Assembly (NCBI RefSeq): GCF_022374895.2
Contig: NZ_CP092423.2
Span: 4,278,001-4,342,000, forward strand
Direction: 5' to 3'
Source: Mycobacterium lentiflavum
Lineage (GTDB): Bacteria; Actinomycetota; Actinomycetes; Mycobacteriales; Mycobacteriaceae
DNA: 64,000 nucleotides
Below the pieces are notes generated by a model. It was not told the origin of the DNA, did no database searches, and saw nothing but the letters and a program-made list of their open reading frames with translations. Positions 24,936 through 33,957 of this stretch are shown here, one piece after another. Both the position numbers and the translations under genes were made by a program. Position 1 is the stretch's first letter. Every line of letters begins with the position of its first letter.

Positions 24936-26012
24936 TCAGCCGAGCAGTTCCAGCGTCCCCAGATCCCGCACCGCCCGGCAGCCGCGGCTGAGCATGGCCA
25001 GCACCATGTCGTCACCGCGTTCGGTGGAGGCGGCGAACGCGAACCCGAGCGCGGAGATCAGCAGGGCCTGCGGCATCCCGAGTCGGTAATCCCGCCAACA
25101 TGTTTCGCGGTCGTAGCCGGTGACGCCATAGCCCAACAGCGCTTGATGATAGTCGTCGACGAGATCCTTCTCGATTTCCGACCGCAGCTCCGAATTCAAA
25201 CTCGTTGCAGTGAAATACGCCAGATCGCGCGCGGGAAGACCCACGCCGAGCGTCTGCCAGTCGACCACGCTGACCCAGGTGTGCGCGGGGTCGAACAGCA
25301 GATTGTCGAGCCGGTAGTCACCGTGCAGTAGCGCGAAACGGTCCCGCTCGGCGGACAGCCATGGAGTCACCAACCCCATTGTCGCGGTGAAGGTCTCGCG
25401 GTCTTCCGCACTCATCCGGTCACCCAGCTTTTCCAGGGTGATGTCGGCGCTCATCTTCGCCACGTCGCCCAGGCCCTGCGCCCCAGCATCGTCGGGGCGG
25501 GGAAACGCCAGCCCGGGCAGATCCAGCCAGAACGGGTCGCACCAGCTGGGCCCGTGTAGGCCGGCGAGCGCCAGCACCGAGAGCCGCGCCTCCTGCTCGC
25601 CGCAGCCCGCGATCTGGTCTCCCTGCACGGCGGGCGCCTGGTCGGCCAGCAACAGCGCGTATTCCATGGCGTCGTCGGTGATCTGGCAGTAAAAGCAGCT
25701 CGGAGTCGGCACCTGGACACGGTCGGCCACCGTGGTATAGAACGCGCACTCGCTGCGGTAGCCGATGACGACGCGGTCGCGCACGGTGTCGTCTTGAGCG
25801 GGTAGCTTGATCACGAAAGTCTGTGGCAGCTCGCCCGCAGCGGCGGCGTATTGGACCGTCACGCGATAGGTCGCTCCGGTCTGGCCGGTGCCGATGGCCA
25901 CCACGTCGACGTGAGACACCTCGACCGGTGCGTGGCGTTCGCTCAGTGCTGCGGATAGCCATGCGGGTGTCACATCGCCGGGGTACCGCGGAATCGACAC
26001 CACAGCACTCAT
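24936..26012 (-). CDS. APH-fold phosphotransferase family protein (ecdysteroid-kinase-like/DUF1679 type)
   Basis: The 358-residue protein has an aminoglycoside-phosphotransferase-like kinase fold. FVIKLP is the ATP-binding Lys strand, LLHGDYRLDNLLFD the catalytic loop with Asp and Asn, and SVVDWQTLGVG the metal-binding Asp. Mycobacteria have many such genes near lipid-catabolic enzymes; substrates are unknown and antibiotic resistance should not be assumed. ATG 26012 is chosen with GGAGG about 11 bp upstream. It converges on the FAAL gene with a 6-bp gap. Confidence 0.85.
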   Translation of the reverse strand: MSAVVSIPRYPGDVTPAWLSAALSERHAPVEVSHVDVVAIGTGQTGATYRVTVQYAAAAGELPQTFVIKLPAQDDTVRDRVVIGYRSECAFYTTVADRVQVPTPSCFYCQITDDAMEYALLLADQAPAVQGDQIAGCGEQEARLSVLALAGLHGPSWCDPFWLDLPGLAFPRPDDAGAQGLGDVAKMSADITLEKLGDRMSAEDRETFTATMGLVTPWLSAERDRFALLHGDYRLDNLLFDPAHTWVSVVDWQTLGVGLPARDLAYFTATSLNSELRSEIEKDLVDDYHQALLGYGVTGYDRETCWRDYRLGMPQALLISALGFAFAASTERGDDMVLAMLSRGCRAVRDLGTLELLG

Positions 26013-26100
26013 AAGCAACCATGCCTCCAGGACCGAACCAGCTGACTGACTGATCTACTGTAAGGCATTCGGCAAGTGCCACCCGCCCTGGTCTAATCGG

Positions 26101-26124
26101 CGACTTACTCAGCGACTTACTCAG
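26101..26124. repeat. 12-bp perfect tandem duplication at the irtB stop
   Basis: CGACTTACTCAG occurs twice without spacer. On the minus strand each copy contains an in-frame-looking TAA, and the first copy read forms the last Ser-Glu codons and the stop of irtB. The duplication leaves the protein end unchanged and looks like a recent slippage event. Confidence 0.7.
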
Positions 26125-27856
26125 AAACGATGTGCCAGTCGGCGGCCTCGTGCTGCTGGCGCCAGAATTCGCTGAATCGGCCACCCGCAGCGAGCAATTC
26201 GTCGATCGAACCGTCCTCGGCGACCCGCCCGTTGTCGACGAACAGCACACGATCGGCGTGGCGGATGCTCGCCAGCCGATGAGCGACGATCACGCGGGTG
26301 CGCGCCCGGGGGTCGGCGGTGAGCGCGTCGACCACGGCAACCTCGTTCTCGGTGTCCAGGGCGCTGGTCGCCTCGTCGACCAGCAGCACGGGAGCGGCCT
26401 TCAGCAGCGCCCGCGCGATGCTGACCCGTTGCCGCTCGCCGCCGGACAAGGCCGAGCCGGCCTCGCCGACGACGGTGTCGGCGCCGTCGGGCAACCGGTC
26501 GATCAGCTCGTCGACCCGGGCCAGTGCGACGGCGCGGTCGAACTGCTCCTCGCCCGCGGTCGGGTTGCCGGCGAGGATGTTGTCGCGGATCGTCCCGTGG
26601 AATAGGTACGGGTGCTGGAACACGACACTGCTGACCGCGCGGCGCGCCGGCGCGTTCAGCGTGGCGGCGTCGATGCCGTCGATGACGACGCGGCCGCGGG
26701 CCGGTTGGTGCAGCCCGGCGATCAGCGCCAGAATCGTGCTCTTTCCGGAACCCGACGGCCCGACGATCGCGGTCGTCGTTGCGGGCTCTAAGGCGAAGCT
26801 GACCCCGTCGAGCACCGGCGTGCTGGCGCCGTCGTAGCCGAAGGCGACGTCATCGAGCCGGATGCGCGGGGCGACCACAGCGTCCGGCAGGTCGGCGGCG
26901 CCTGCCGCCACGGCCGGTGCGGTGAGCACGCGACGGATGCGGTCGAGGGTGGCGCGGGTGCTCTCCAGCGCCGGTGCCAGCTCGCTGACGGTGGTGAACG
27001 GCTCCAGGTAGCGGGCGATCACGACGATCAGGGCCACCGCCTCCGCCGCGGTGAGCGTGCCGTTCATGGTCAGCGCCGTGGTGGCGCCGGCCAGCGCGAT
27101 CAGGGCCAGCTGGCTGGCGACGCTGAACAGCAGCTGGCCCGGGATTTGCATGCCGAGCAGCCGCATCGTCGCGCTGTGTTGCTCGGCGAGCGCGGAACCC
27201 ACCAGGCTGCGGGCCGGCTCGACCCGCCGCGCGGCCCGCAGCGCCTGCTGGGTCCGCGCGAACTCGATGATCCGTTCGGTGAGTGCGGTATTGGCGTCGC
27301 CGGCGGCCGCGTCGGCGCGGCGCGTCAACCGAAGCGACGCCCACAGCGCGCCGAGCAGCAGCGGCACACCGGCCAGCGCCGCCACACCGAGCGGCCACGA
27401 GATCGCCAACAGCGCCAGGCCGATGACCGCGGGCAGCAGAATCGACGTCGTCAGCGGCGTCAGCAGGTTGACCACCAAACCGACCAGTTCCGGGCCGGTT
27501 GCCGCGATCGCCTGACGGGCCGTCGCGGTGTTGTCTGCGGTGAACCAGTCCAGCCGAACCCCGGGAAGCCGGTCGGCCACGTCGTGCTGCGAATGGTCGA
27601 GCACCGCGAAACCCAAGTCGAAGCTGGTGCGCGCGGTCATGGTGTCGACGATCCATCCGGTGACGGTCGCGGCGGTCAGCCAGCCCAGCCACGCCAGTGC
27701 ACGCTGCGGTGTGTCACTGAACAGTGCGCCCACCAGCGGGACGAGCAGGACGGCGCCGACAGCGCGCACCACGACCGAGATGAGCGCGAGTAGCCCGTAG
27801 GCGGTCACCTTCGCGCGGCTGTGCGCCGGCACGAGGCTTATCCAGGTGCGAATCAT
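26117..27856 (-). CDS. irtB: Siderophore-importing ABC transporter half, IrtB
   Basis: A 579-residue half-transporter, the same length as I recall for M. tuberculosis IrtB. An N-terminal six-helix membrane domain is followed by an ATPase with Walker A GPSGSGKST near residue 370, signature LSGGERQR and Walker B VLLVDEATSALD. With IrtA it forms an inner-membrane complex that imports Fe-carboxymycobactin. ATG 27856 overlaps the irtA stop (ATGA) and has AGGAGG upstream, so the two halves are co-translated. Confidence 0.97.
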   Translation of the reverse strand: MIRTWISLVPAHSRAKVTAYGLLALISVVVRAVGAVLLVPLVGALFSDTPQRALAWLGWLTAATVTGWIVDTMTARTSFDLGFAVLDHSQHDVADRLPGVRLDWFTADNTATARQAIAATGPELVGLVVNLLTPLTTSILLPAVIGLALLAISWPLGVAALAGVPLLLGALWASLRLTRRADAAAGDANTALTERIIEFARTQQALRAARRVEPARSLVGSALAEQHSATMRLLGMQIPGQLLFSVASQLALIALAGATTALTMNGTLTAAEAVALIVVIARYLEPFTTVSELAPALESTRATLDRIRRVLTAPAVAAGAADLPDAVVAPRIRLDDVAFGYDGASTPVLDGVSFALEPATTTAIVGPSGSGKSTILALIAGLHQPARGRVVIDGIDAATLNAPARRAVSSVVFQHPYLFHGTIRDNILAGNPTAGEEQFDRAVALARVDELIDRLPDGADTVVGEAGSALSGGERQRVSIARALLKAAPVLLVDEATSALDTENEVAVVDALTADPRARTRVIVAHRLASIRHADRVLFVDNGRVAEDGSIDELLAAGGRFSEFWRQQHEAADWHIVSE

Positions 27857-30468
27857 CGCGCGCCCTCCTGTGCCGCGCCGGTCGCGGCCACGGCAGTGCC
27901 CTGACCGGTATCCCACAACCGGCGATACCGGCCGTCGGCGCCGAGCAACTGCTCGTGGGTGCCGCGTTCGGCGACCTGCCCGTGGTCGAGCACGATGATC
28001 TGGTCGGCCCGGGTGATGGTGTGCAGCCGGTGCGCGATCACCAACACGGTCCGGTCGTGGGTCAGCCGGTTAAGTGCTTGCTGCACAAGGTATTCCGACT
28101 CAGGATCGGCGAAAGCGGTGGCCTCGTCCAGAATCAGGACTCCGGTGTCGGCGAGCATCGCGCGGGCGATGGTGAGGCGTTGGCGCTCACCGCCCGAGAG
28201 TGCGGCATTCGCGCTCAGCATGGTGTCGTAGCCCTGCGGCAGCCGCAGTATCCGGTCGTGGATCTGCGCCTCGCGGGCAGCGGCCTGGATCTGTTCGAGG
28301 GTGGCGTCCGGGACGGCCAGCGCGATGTTCTGCGCGACGGTGCCCTGCACCAGCTGAGTTTCCTGCAGCACGAACCCGACCCGGGTGTAGAGCTCATCGG
28401 CGGTCAACGACCGGATGTCTTGTCCCCCAACACGTATCGCGCCGTGATCGACGTCGTGGAACCGGGCCAGCAGAGCCGCCAGCGTCGACTTGCCGGATCC
28501 GGACGGCCCGACGAGCGCGGTCACCGTTCCCGGGCGAAGTTCCAACGAAACGTCCTGGATCACCGGAACCCCGGGGCGATAACTGAAGCCGACGCGGTCG
28601 AACACCACGGTGTCCACCATGTCGCCGGCCACCGCACCCGGCTGCTCCTGCACCCCGAGGTCTTGCTCGTCGAGCGCGATTTGCAGGCGTCGGGCGGCGA
28701 GCATTCCGGTGCGAATGCCGCCGAGCCCGTATGCGACGCCGAGCAGCCGGACACCGAAAGTGGTGCCCAGCAACAAGAACGGCAGCAGGTTGACCGGATC
28801 CATCCGGTGCGTGACGACCAGCAGCGTGCCGATCGCCGAGATCAGCCACAGGAAGGTGGACGGGCGGGTGGCCAGATCCATCGCGGTTTTCTTGCCGGCC
28901 AGCGGGCGCTGCCAGGCCACCAGGAATCCGACGTACTCGTCCAGCCGGCGCCGGAAGCTCGACGCGGCCGCGCCACCGAATACGCGGATCACCGGCTGAC
29001 CCTCGAGGTAAGCACCGGCCTCGGAGGTCATCCGTTCGGCCCAGCGCGCCGACTGCGCGATCTTCGGGCCGGATTGGATCGACAGTGCCGACGCCATCAC
29101 GAGATAGACCAGCACCGGTCCGAACAAGACCAGCGCCACTTGCCAGTCGACGGCAAACAAATACACCAGCACCGCCACCGGCGCGACGATCGCATTGACC
29201 GCGTCCGGGATCGCGTGCGTGACCAGATAGTGCAGCGACAGGGTGTCGTCGGTAACCAGCTGCTTGATCGAGCCCGACCCACGGGAGGTGAACCAGCCCA
29301 GCGGCAGCCGCGACATCTTGGCCAGCAATCGCGAGCGCAGTTCGCTGGCGAACCGGGCGTCGATCACGTGCAGCCATAGGGTGAGGGCGGCGCCCAGCAG
29401 CGTGCCCAAACCGAGCAGGAAGACGGCGGCAATTCCCACCTCCCACAACCGCGACGCCGCGGCGCCGGTCACCAGGAGACGGGCGAGCTCGACCAGCAGC
29501 ACGAACGGCGTGAGCTGCACCAGCGTGATCACGGCCTGTAGCACGCCCGAGAGGATCAGCGCCGAACGCAGCGGCGCGAGTAACCGGCCGGCGGCCCGAG
29601 CGCGCCAGTTGCCGGGGTTCGCCGGGACGGCATCAACGGCGGTCGGTGCCGTGTCAGGCGGTGCCGCAACGCTTTTCGGCGTGGAGTCGTCGGCGGACGC
29701 CGAGTTGGTCGCCGCGTCGCCACCGCGGGTGGTGCCCATTTCGCGCCCGGCGCTCCAGTACGCCTGCGCGTGAACCTCGGACTTGGGAAAGCCGAAGGCT
29801 TCCTTCAGCCGCTTACGCACGTTCTTCAGGGTGGTGGCCTCGGGTGTCGCCCAGGCATACCAGTTCGACCAGTCGCGATCCTCGATGGCGTCGGCCAGCG
29901 ATTTCTCGTCCCTGCGCGGCACCCAGTGCACCCGCAGCCGGGGATGCCGCGTGATCGGGATCGCCGTGTCGTGATCGTCGTGCTGCTCGAGGTACATCTC
30001 GATCGGTACGTCGTCGGGAATCGTGGCGACGATGCCGTTCATCCCGGGGATCGACGCCGAGTCGCCGATCAGCAGGTAACCGGCCGGCTGCTCTTCGGGC
30101 GGGTCGAACCGCGACGAGCCCATCAGCGACATCACCGCGATCGTGGTGCCGGGCTCGACGGTGCGGGCCCACGTCGAGGCCGGGCCAGCGGGTTCGTGCA
30201 ACACGACGTCGACCGCGAAGCGGCCGGTCGGGGCATCGGCCTCGGAGATCGTGTAGCCGCGCTGGAACTCGGTGTCCGATCCGGCCGGGTCGGGGAACCA
30301 GAACCGCAGCCACGCGGCGGGCTCGGCCTCGACGTCGTCGAACAGGGTTGCCGACTCCATCCGGACCCGTACGAAATGCGGTGCGATGTAAACGGTTTCG
30401 AGCACGGTTGCGACGTGATCGCGCGCACCGAATCCGCGCAATATCGCGCCCTGGAACCCGCGGGCCAT
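27853..30468 (-). CDS. irtA: Siderophore-importing and iron-reducing ABC transporter half, IrtA
   Basis: The 871-residue protein has an N-terminal siderophore-interaction/FAD domain (about residues 1-260; the FAD-binding stretch is RGYTISEA), a variable linker, six membrane helices and a C-terminal ATPase with Walker A GPSGSGKST near residue 650 and LSGGERQR. The FAD domain reduces ferric mycobactin during import. It is slightly longer than the M. tuberculosis protein, mainly in the Ala/Ser/Asp-rich linker near residues 250-290. ATG 30468 follows GGAGAGGA. An IdeR-like box lies about 40 bp upstream. Confidence 0.97.
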   Translation of the reverse strand: MARGFQGAILRGFGARDHVATVLETVYIAPHFVRVRMESATLFDDVEAEPAAWLRFWFPDPAGSDTEFQRGYTISEADAPTGRFAVDVVLHEPAGPASTWARTVEPGTTIAVMSLMGSSRFDPPEEQPAGYLLIGDSASIPGMNGIVATIPDDVPIEMYLEQHDDHDTAIPITRHPRLRVHWVPRRDEKSLADAIEDRDWSNWYAWATPEATTLKNVRKRLKEAFGFPKSEVHAQAYWSAGREMGTTRGGDAATNSASADDSTPKSVAAPPDTAPTAVDAVPANPGNWRARAAGRLLAPLRSALILSGVLQAVITLVQLTPFVLLVELARLLVTGAAASRLWEVGIAAVFLLGLGTLLGAALTLWLHVIDARFASELRSRLLAKMSRLPLGWFTSRGSGSIKQLVTDDTLSLHYLVTHAIPDAVNAIVAPVAVLVYLFAVDWQVALVLFGPVLVYLVMASALSIQSGPKIAQSARWAERMTSEAGAYLEGQPVIRVFGGAAASSFRRRLDEYVGFLVAWQRPLAGKKTAMDLATRPSTFLWLISAIGTLLVVTHRMDPVNLLPFLLLGTTFGVRLLGVAYGLGGIRTGMLAARRLQIALDEQDLGVQEQPGAVAGDMVDTVVFDRVGFSYRPGVPVIQDVSLELRPGTVTALVGPSGSGKSTLAALLARFHDVDHGAIRVGGQDIRSLTADELYTRVGFVLQETQLVQGTVAQNIALAVPDATLEQIQAAAREAQIHDRILRLPQGYDTMLSANAALSGGERQRLTIARAMLADTGVLILDEATAFADPESEYLVQQALNRLTHDRTVLVIAHRLHTITRADQIIVLDHGQVAERGTHEQLLGADGRYRRLWDTGQGTAVAATGAAQEGAR

Positions 30469-30507
30469 CAGCGGTCCTCTCCACCCTGGTCGTGATTCGC
30501 CTCAAAC

Positions 30508-30526
30508 TAAGGGTTGCCTTACCATA
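30508..30526. promoter_or_regulatory. IdeR (iron box) site upstream of irtA
   Basis: On the minus strand the 19-mer TATGGTAAGGCAACCCTTA matches the IdeR consensus TTAGGTTAGGCTAACCTAA at 13 of 19 positions by my count, including the GGC centre. Position about 40 bp before irtA fits iron-dependent repression, as known for irtAB in M. tuberculosis. Confidence 0.75.
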
Positions 30527-30589
30527 GCTGAAGCCAGGAGAGCGGTCGAGGCACGGTCGTCCGGTACGCCGCGGGAGCGTCGCCGCGCG

Positions 30590-31822
30590 TCAGGGGGCGA
30601 CTGGGGCCGCCTGCAGTTCGCGCAGGGCGGTGCGCAGGCCCCGCCGTTTGCCGGTCGCGGGGTCGACGAAGCTGTCCCTGAGCCCCTCGCGTACGCGGAA
30701 CTTCAACTCGGAGTGAGTCTCCGGGGCATCGTCGGGCGTGCCCTTGAGCAGTTTGTCGGGCAGGGCGAGCTTGAGGATCGTCCAGAACGACTGCCAGTAC
30801 TGCCGGCCAAGCGATCCGGTGGTGTAGGGCAGGTCGTACTTCTCACACAGCTCGCGCACCCGTACAGAGATCTCGGCATAGCGATTGCTCGGCAGATCCG
30901 GGAAGAGGTGATGCTCGATTTGATAGCACAGGTTGCCGCTGATGAAAGCCATCACCGGACCGGCGTGGAAGTTCGCCGAACCGAGCATCTGGCGCAGGTA
31001 CCACTGCGCTTGCGTCTCGTTCTCGAACTCTTCTTTGGTGAACTTCTCTGCGCCGTCGGGGAAGTGACCGCAGAAGATGACCATGTAGGACCAGTAGTTG
31101 CGAATCAGGTTGGCGACCGCGTTGGCCCGCAGCGTGTGCTTCCAGTTACGTCCGGCCAACGCCGGAAACACGATGTAGTCCTTGCCGACCTGCCTACCGA
31201 CCTTCTTGGCGATGATGCGCAGATCCTTGCGGACTTCGGCCCACGTCTTCTCGTGTCTGCGGACCCGGGAAAGCTCCAGCCCGTGCGCCGCCACACCCCA
31301 TTCGAACAGGGTGCCCAGCAGCAGGTTGTAGATCGGGTTGCCGATCATCCACCGCGCCCAGGGCTCGTCGCGGGTGACCCGCATGATGCCGTAACCGACA
31401 TCGTCGTCCATGCCGACGATGTTGGTGTACTTGTGGTGGATGAAGTTGTGCGACTTCTTCCAGTGCACGCTCGGTGAGGTTGTGTCCCATTCCCATTCGG
31501 TCGAATGGATTTCCGGATCATTCATCCAGTCCCACTGACCGTGAGTGATGTTGTGGCCCAGTTCCATGTTCTCGATGATCTTGCCGGTACCCAACATCGC
31601 CGTCCCGGCAACCCAGGCTAACCGATTGTTGCTGGCCATCAACAAGATTCGGGCACCGACGACCAATGTTCGTTGGAGGTGCACGGCTCGCCGGATGTAG
31701 CGGGCATCGCGTTCGCCGCGCGACTCCTCGATATCGGCGCGGATCGCGTCGAGTTCGCGTCCGAGCGCCTCGACGTCCTCGTCGCTGAGATGTGCGTATT
31801 GTGTCACGTCGGTAATTGCCAT
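30590..31822 (-). CDS. Membrane fatty-acid desaturase, DesA3-type
   Basis: A 410-residue diiron acyl-CoA desaturase. Three His boxes are visible: GHNITH near residue 90, HNFIHHK near 125 and QIEHH near 310. Membrane segments lie between and around them. ATG 31822 has GAGGAGG just upstream. In M. tuberculosis the analogous pair DesA3 (Rv3229c)/Rv3230c makes oleoyl-CoA from stearoyl-CoA, and the reductase gene is directly upstream here too. This copy sits inside the iron-uptake region, between irtA and mbtK, which I do not recall from M. tuberculosis. It may be the DesA3 orthologue or a paralogue. Confidence 0.93.
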   Translation of the reverse strand: MAITDVTQYAHLSDEDVEALGRELDAIRADIEESRGERDARYIRRAVHLQRTLVVGARILLMASNNRLAWVAGTAMLGTGKIIENMELGHNITHGQWDWMNDPEIHSTEWEWDTTSPSVHWKKSHNFIHHKYTNIVGMDDDVGYGIMRVTRDEPWARWMIGNPIYNLLLGTLFEWGVAAHGLELSRVRRHEKTWAEVRKDLRIIAKKVGRQVGKDYIVFPALAGRNWKHTLRANAVANLIRNYWSYMVIFCGHFPDGAEKFTKEEFENETQAQWYLRQMLGSANFHAGPVMAFISGNLCYQIEHHLFPDLPSNRYAEISVRVRELCEKYDLPYTTGSLGRQYWQSFWTILKLALPDKLLKGTPDDAPETHSELKFRVREGLRDSFVDPATGKRRGLRTALRELQAAPVAP

Positions 31823-31833
31823 CGGATTCCTCC

Positions 31834-33009
31834 TCAGATCTTGAGAGTGCAGTCGCCGGATGCCGTCGAGATGCACGTCTGGATGCGGTCGCCCTCGCCG
31901 TGTTCGGTCCCGGACCGCAAGTCGCGGACGTGCCCTGCCTCTAGTGGGAGCACACAGGTTTGACAAATGCCCATTCGGCAGCCGAACGGCATCTGGATGC
32001 CAACTTTCTCGCCTGCCTCCAAAAGTGATGTGGCACCATCGATTTCGATCGACTTGTCGGATATCGCGAAGTTGACGGTGCCGCCTTCGCCGCCTTTGTC
32101 AGTGGCGGCGATGGTGAAACGCTCCATATGCAGCTGGTCGCTGTGACCCGCGTCCTTCCAGACCCGTTCGACGGTGTCGAGTAGGGCGGGCGGCCCACAT
32201 GCCCACGTAGGGCGTTGTTTCCAGTCACCCACGATGCCGGTCAGGTCGCTGAAATCGAGGTGACCCGCAGTCTCGGTGAGCTGCAAGTGAAGTCGGTACC
32301 GGGGCTCACTGTTCTCGAGCTCGCGCAGTTCGTCGTGAAAAATCACATCGTCGGGCGTCGGTGCGGAGTGAATGTGCACAATGTCGGCGCTGTGTCCCCT
32401 CGACTTCAGGGTGCGCAACATCGCCATCACCGGTGTGATCCCGCTGCCGGCCGTGACGAACAGGATTTTCGCCGGTGGCGGGTCGGGCAGTGCGAACTCT
32501 CCCTTCGGAGTCGCCAACCGCACGATGGTGCCCGGTTCCACGCCGTTGACCAGGTGCGTGGACAGGAAGCCCTCGGGCGTCGCCTTGACGGTGATCGTGA
32601 TGTTCTTGTTGTCGCGCTGCGGAATTGAGGTCAGCGAGTATGAGCGCCAATGCCACCGTCCGTCGATTCGCAGTCCGATGCCGACGTACTGGCCCGGCCG
32701 ATATCTCCCGGAGAAGCCCCACCCGGGCTTGATGGTCACGGTCGCGGAATCCGCGGTCTCCGGGTGCACGTCGACGATGAGGCCGCGCAGCTCGCGCGCC
32801 GACCACAAGGGATTAAGCATCTTGAGGTAGTCGTCCGGTAGCAATGGGGTGGTCGCGCGGGCGGCCAATCCGCGGGGCACGTTGACCCAGGACTTGGCGG
32901 CGGTGACGCCCTTGGCGGGCGCCTTGCTCCATCGAGTCAGGCTGTGCAGCGTAGAACCCATACGTCGTCCCAACGTCTTGGTCGGATCACCGTGGATCGG
33001 CTGAGGCAC
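31834..33009 (-). CDS. Ferredoxin/ferredoxin-NADP reductase, electron donor to the desaturase (Rv3230c-type)
   Basis: A 391-residue flavoprotein reductase. FAD-binding RSYSLTS and the NAD(P)-binding TAGSGITPVMAMLR lie in the first two thirds. A C-terminal 2Fe-2S domain has Cys in FGCRMGICQTC and a fourth Cys near the end (IQTC). It passes electrons from NADPH to the desaturase encoded 11 bp downstream. GTG 33009 with a GGGAGA site is preferred, ATG 32961 is possible. A longer reading to 33135 runs through the tRNA gene and is not real. The upstream palindrome at 33045 may regulate the pair. Confidence 0.92.
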   Translation of the reverse strand: MPQPIHGDPTKTLGRRMGSTLHSLTRWSKAPAKGVTAAKSWVNVPRGLAARATTPLLPDDYLKMLNPLWSARELRGLIVDVHPETADSATVTIKPGWGFSGRYRPGQYVGIGLRIDGRWHWRSYSLTSIPQRDNKNITITVKATPEGFLSTHLVNGVEPGTIVRLATPKGEFALPDPPPAKILFVTAGSGITPVMAMLRTLKSRGHSADIVHIHSAPTPDDVIFHDELRELENSEPRYRLHLQLTETAGHLDFSDLTGIVGDWKQRPTWACGPPALLDTVERVWKDAGHSDQLHMERFTIAATDKGGEGGTVNFAISDKSIEIDGATSLLEAGEKVGIQMPFGCRMGICQTCVLPLEAGHVRDLRSGTEHGEGDRIQTCISTASGDCTLKI

Positions 33010-33044
33010 GGTTCTCCCTCGGCTACCCGCTGTGATGTTCACTA

Positions 33045-33054
33045 AACACTTGTT
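33045..33054. promoter_or_regulatory. Short palindrome between tRNA-Leu and the reductase gene
   Basis: AACACTTGTT gives AACA/TGTT arms, with a second TGTTC 5 bp to its left, 36 bp before the reductase start. Size and AT content suit a TetR-type lipid regulator site, but the match is short and no consensus is certain. Confidence 0.3.
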
Positions 33055-33108
33055 CGCTGAATGACGCGGCTGCGATCGGATCCGGGCACGACGGCCGAAC
33101 GCCGGGAG

Positions 33109-33190
<82 letters not shown>

Positions 33191-33271
33191 CCGGGCGTAG
33201 CGATAATACCGCTCCGGCGCCCGTACGGACGGAAGTCCGACCGCGGCCTGGCCGATCAACTCGAGCACGTA

Positions 33272-33290
33272 TTTGGCATGCCTAACCTAA
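33272..33290. promoter_or_regulatory. IdeR (iron box) site upstream of mbtK
   Basis: TTTGGCATGCCTAACCTAA matches the IdeR consensus TTAGGTTAGGCTAACCTAA at 14 of 19 positions by my count, with a perfect right half. It lies 35 bp before the mbtK start, consistent with iron repression of mycobactin biosynthesis. Confidence 0.78.
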
Positions 33291-33324
33291 CTCCGAAAGC
33301 CGGGTCGGGTAAGGTCAGCAAACG

Positions 33325-33957
33325 ATGAACGGAGCCTCAAACACCCAGACCGATGATTCGTCGACCCAGGTGCTGAAGCGTGAGCGCAAGGATCTCTCCC
33401 AAGAGGTCCAGCGCGTTGGCCCGCTTCCGGTCCCCGCACTGGACTCGCCATACGGGATGCGCGCCGCGGTCAGCGGTGACGCAGAAATGGTGTCGGAGTG
33501 GATGAATCGCCCTCATCTCGCCGAGACCTGGGAGTACGCCTGGCCGGTGTCGCGCTGGCGCCAGCACCTTGATGCACAGCTCGAGGGGACCTACTCGCTG
33601 CCGCTGATCGCCGCCCTGCGCGGCGAAGAGTGCGCCTACCTCGAGATCTATTGGGCAGCAAAGGACATGATCTCGCGTCACTACGATGCTCATCCCTACG
33701 ACATTGGGCTCCATGCGGCCATCGCGGATCTGAGGTTGGTCAATCGCGGCTTCGGCCCGCGGGTGCTACCGCGAATCGTGGCCAGCGTGTTCGTACAAGA
33801 ACCGCGCTGCGAGCGGATCATGTTCGATCCGGATCACCGCAACACCACCGTGCGCCGGCTGTGCGAGTTCGTCGGATGCCGGTCGCTGGGTGAGCACGAC
33901 GCGCCGAACCGGCGGATGGTGCTCTACGCGTTGGACCGTACAACCCAATCCTGGTAG
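33325..33957 (+). CDS. mbtK: N6-hydroxylysine acyltransferase MbtK of mycobactin synthesis
   Basis: This 210-residue GNAT-fold protein has the siderophore acyltransferase pattern: HLAETWEYAWPVSRWRQHL, AYLEIYWAAKD and GFGPRVLPRI, the latter in the CoA/ACP-binding region. It transfers a long acyl chain from MbtL to the hydroxylysine nitrogen of mycobactin, giving the membrane-anchoring tail. It starts at ATG 33325. Its 3-prime end overlaps the convergent mbtN gene by 34 bp. The mbtLMN genes supply its acyl donor. Confidence 0.95.
   Translation: MNGASNTQTDDSSTQVLKRERKDLSQEVQRVGPLPVPALDSPYGMRAAVSGDAEMVSEWMNRPHLAETWEYAWPVSRWRQHLDAQLEGTYSLPLIAALRGEECAYLEIYWAAKDMISRHYDAHPYDIGLHAAIADLRLVNRGFGPRVLPRIVASVFVQEPRCERIMFDPDHRNTTVRRLCEFVGCRSLGEHDAPNRRMVLYALDRTTQSW

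Noticed and set aside
24936..26012. Aminoglycoside resistance gene
   Set aside because: The kinase fold is shared by many lipid-associated phosphotransferases in mycobacteria, and nothing in the sequence points to aminoglycosides.
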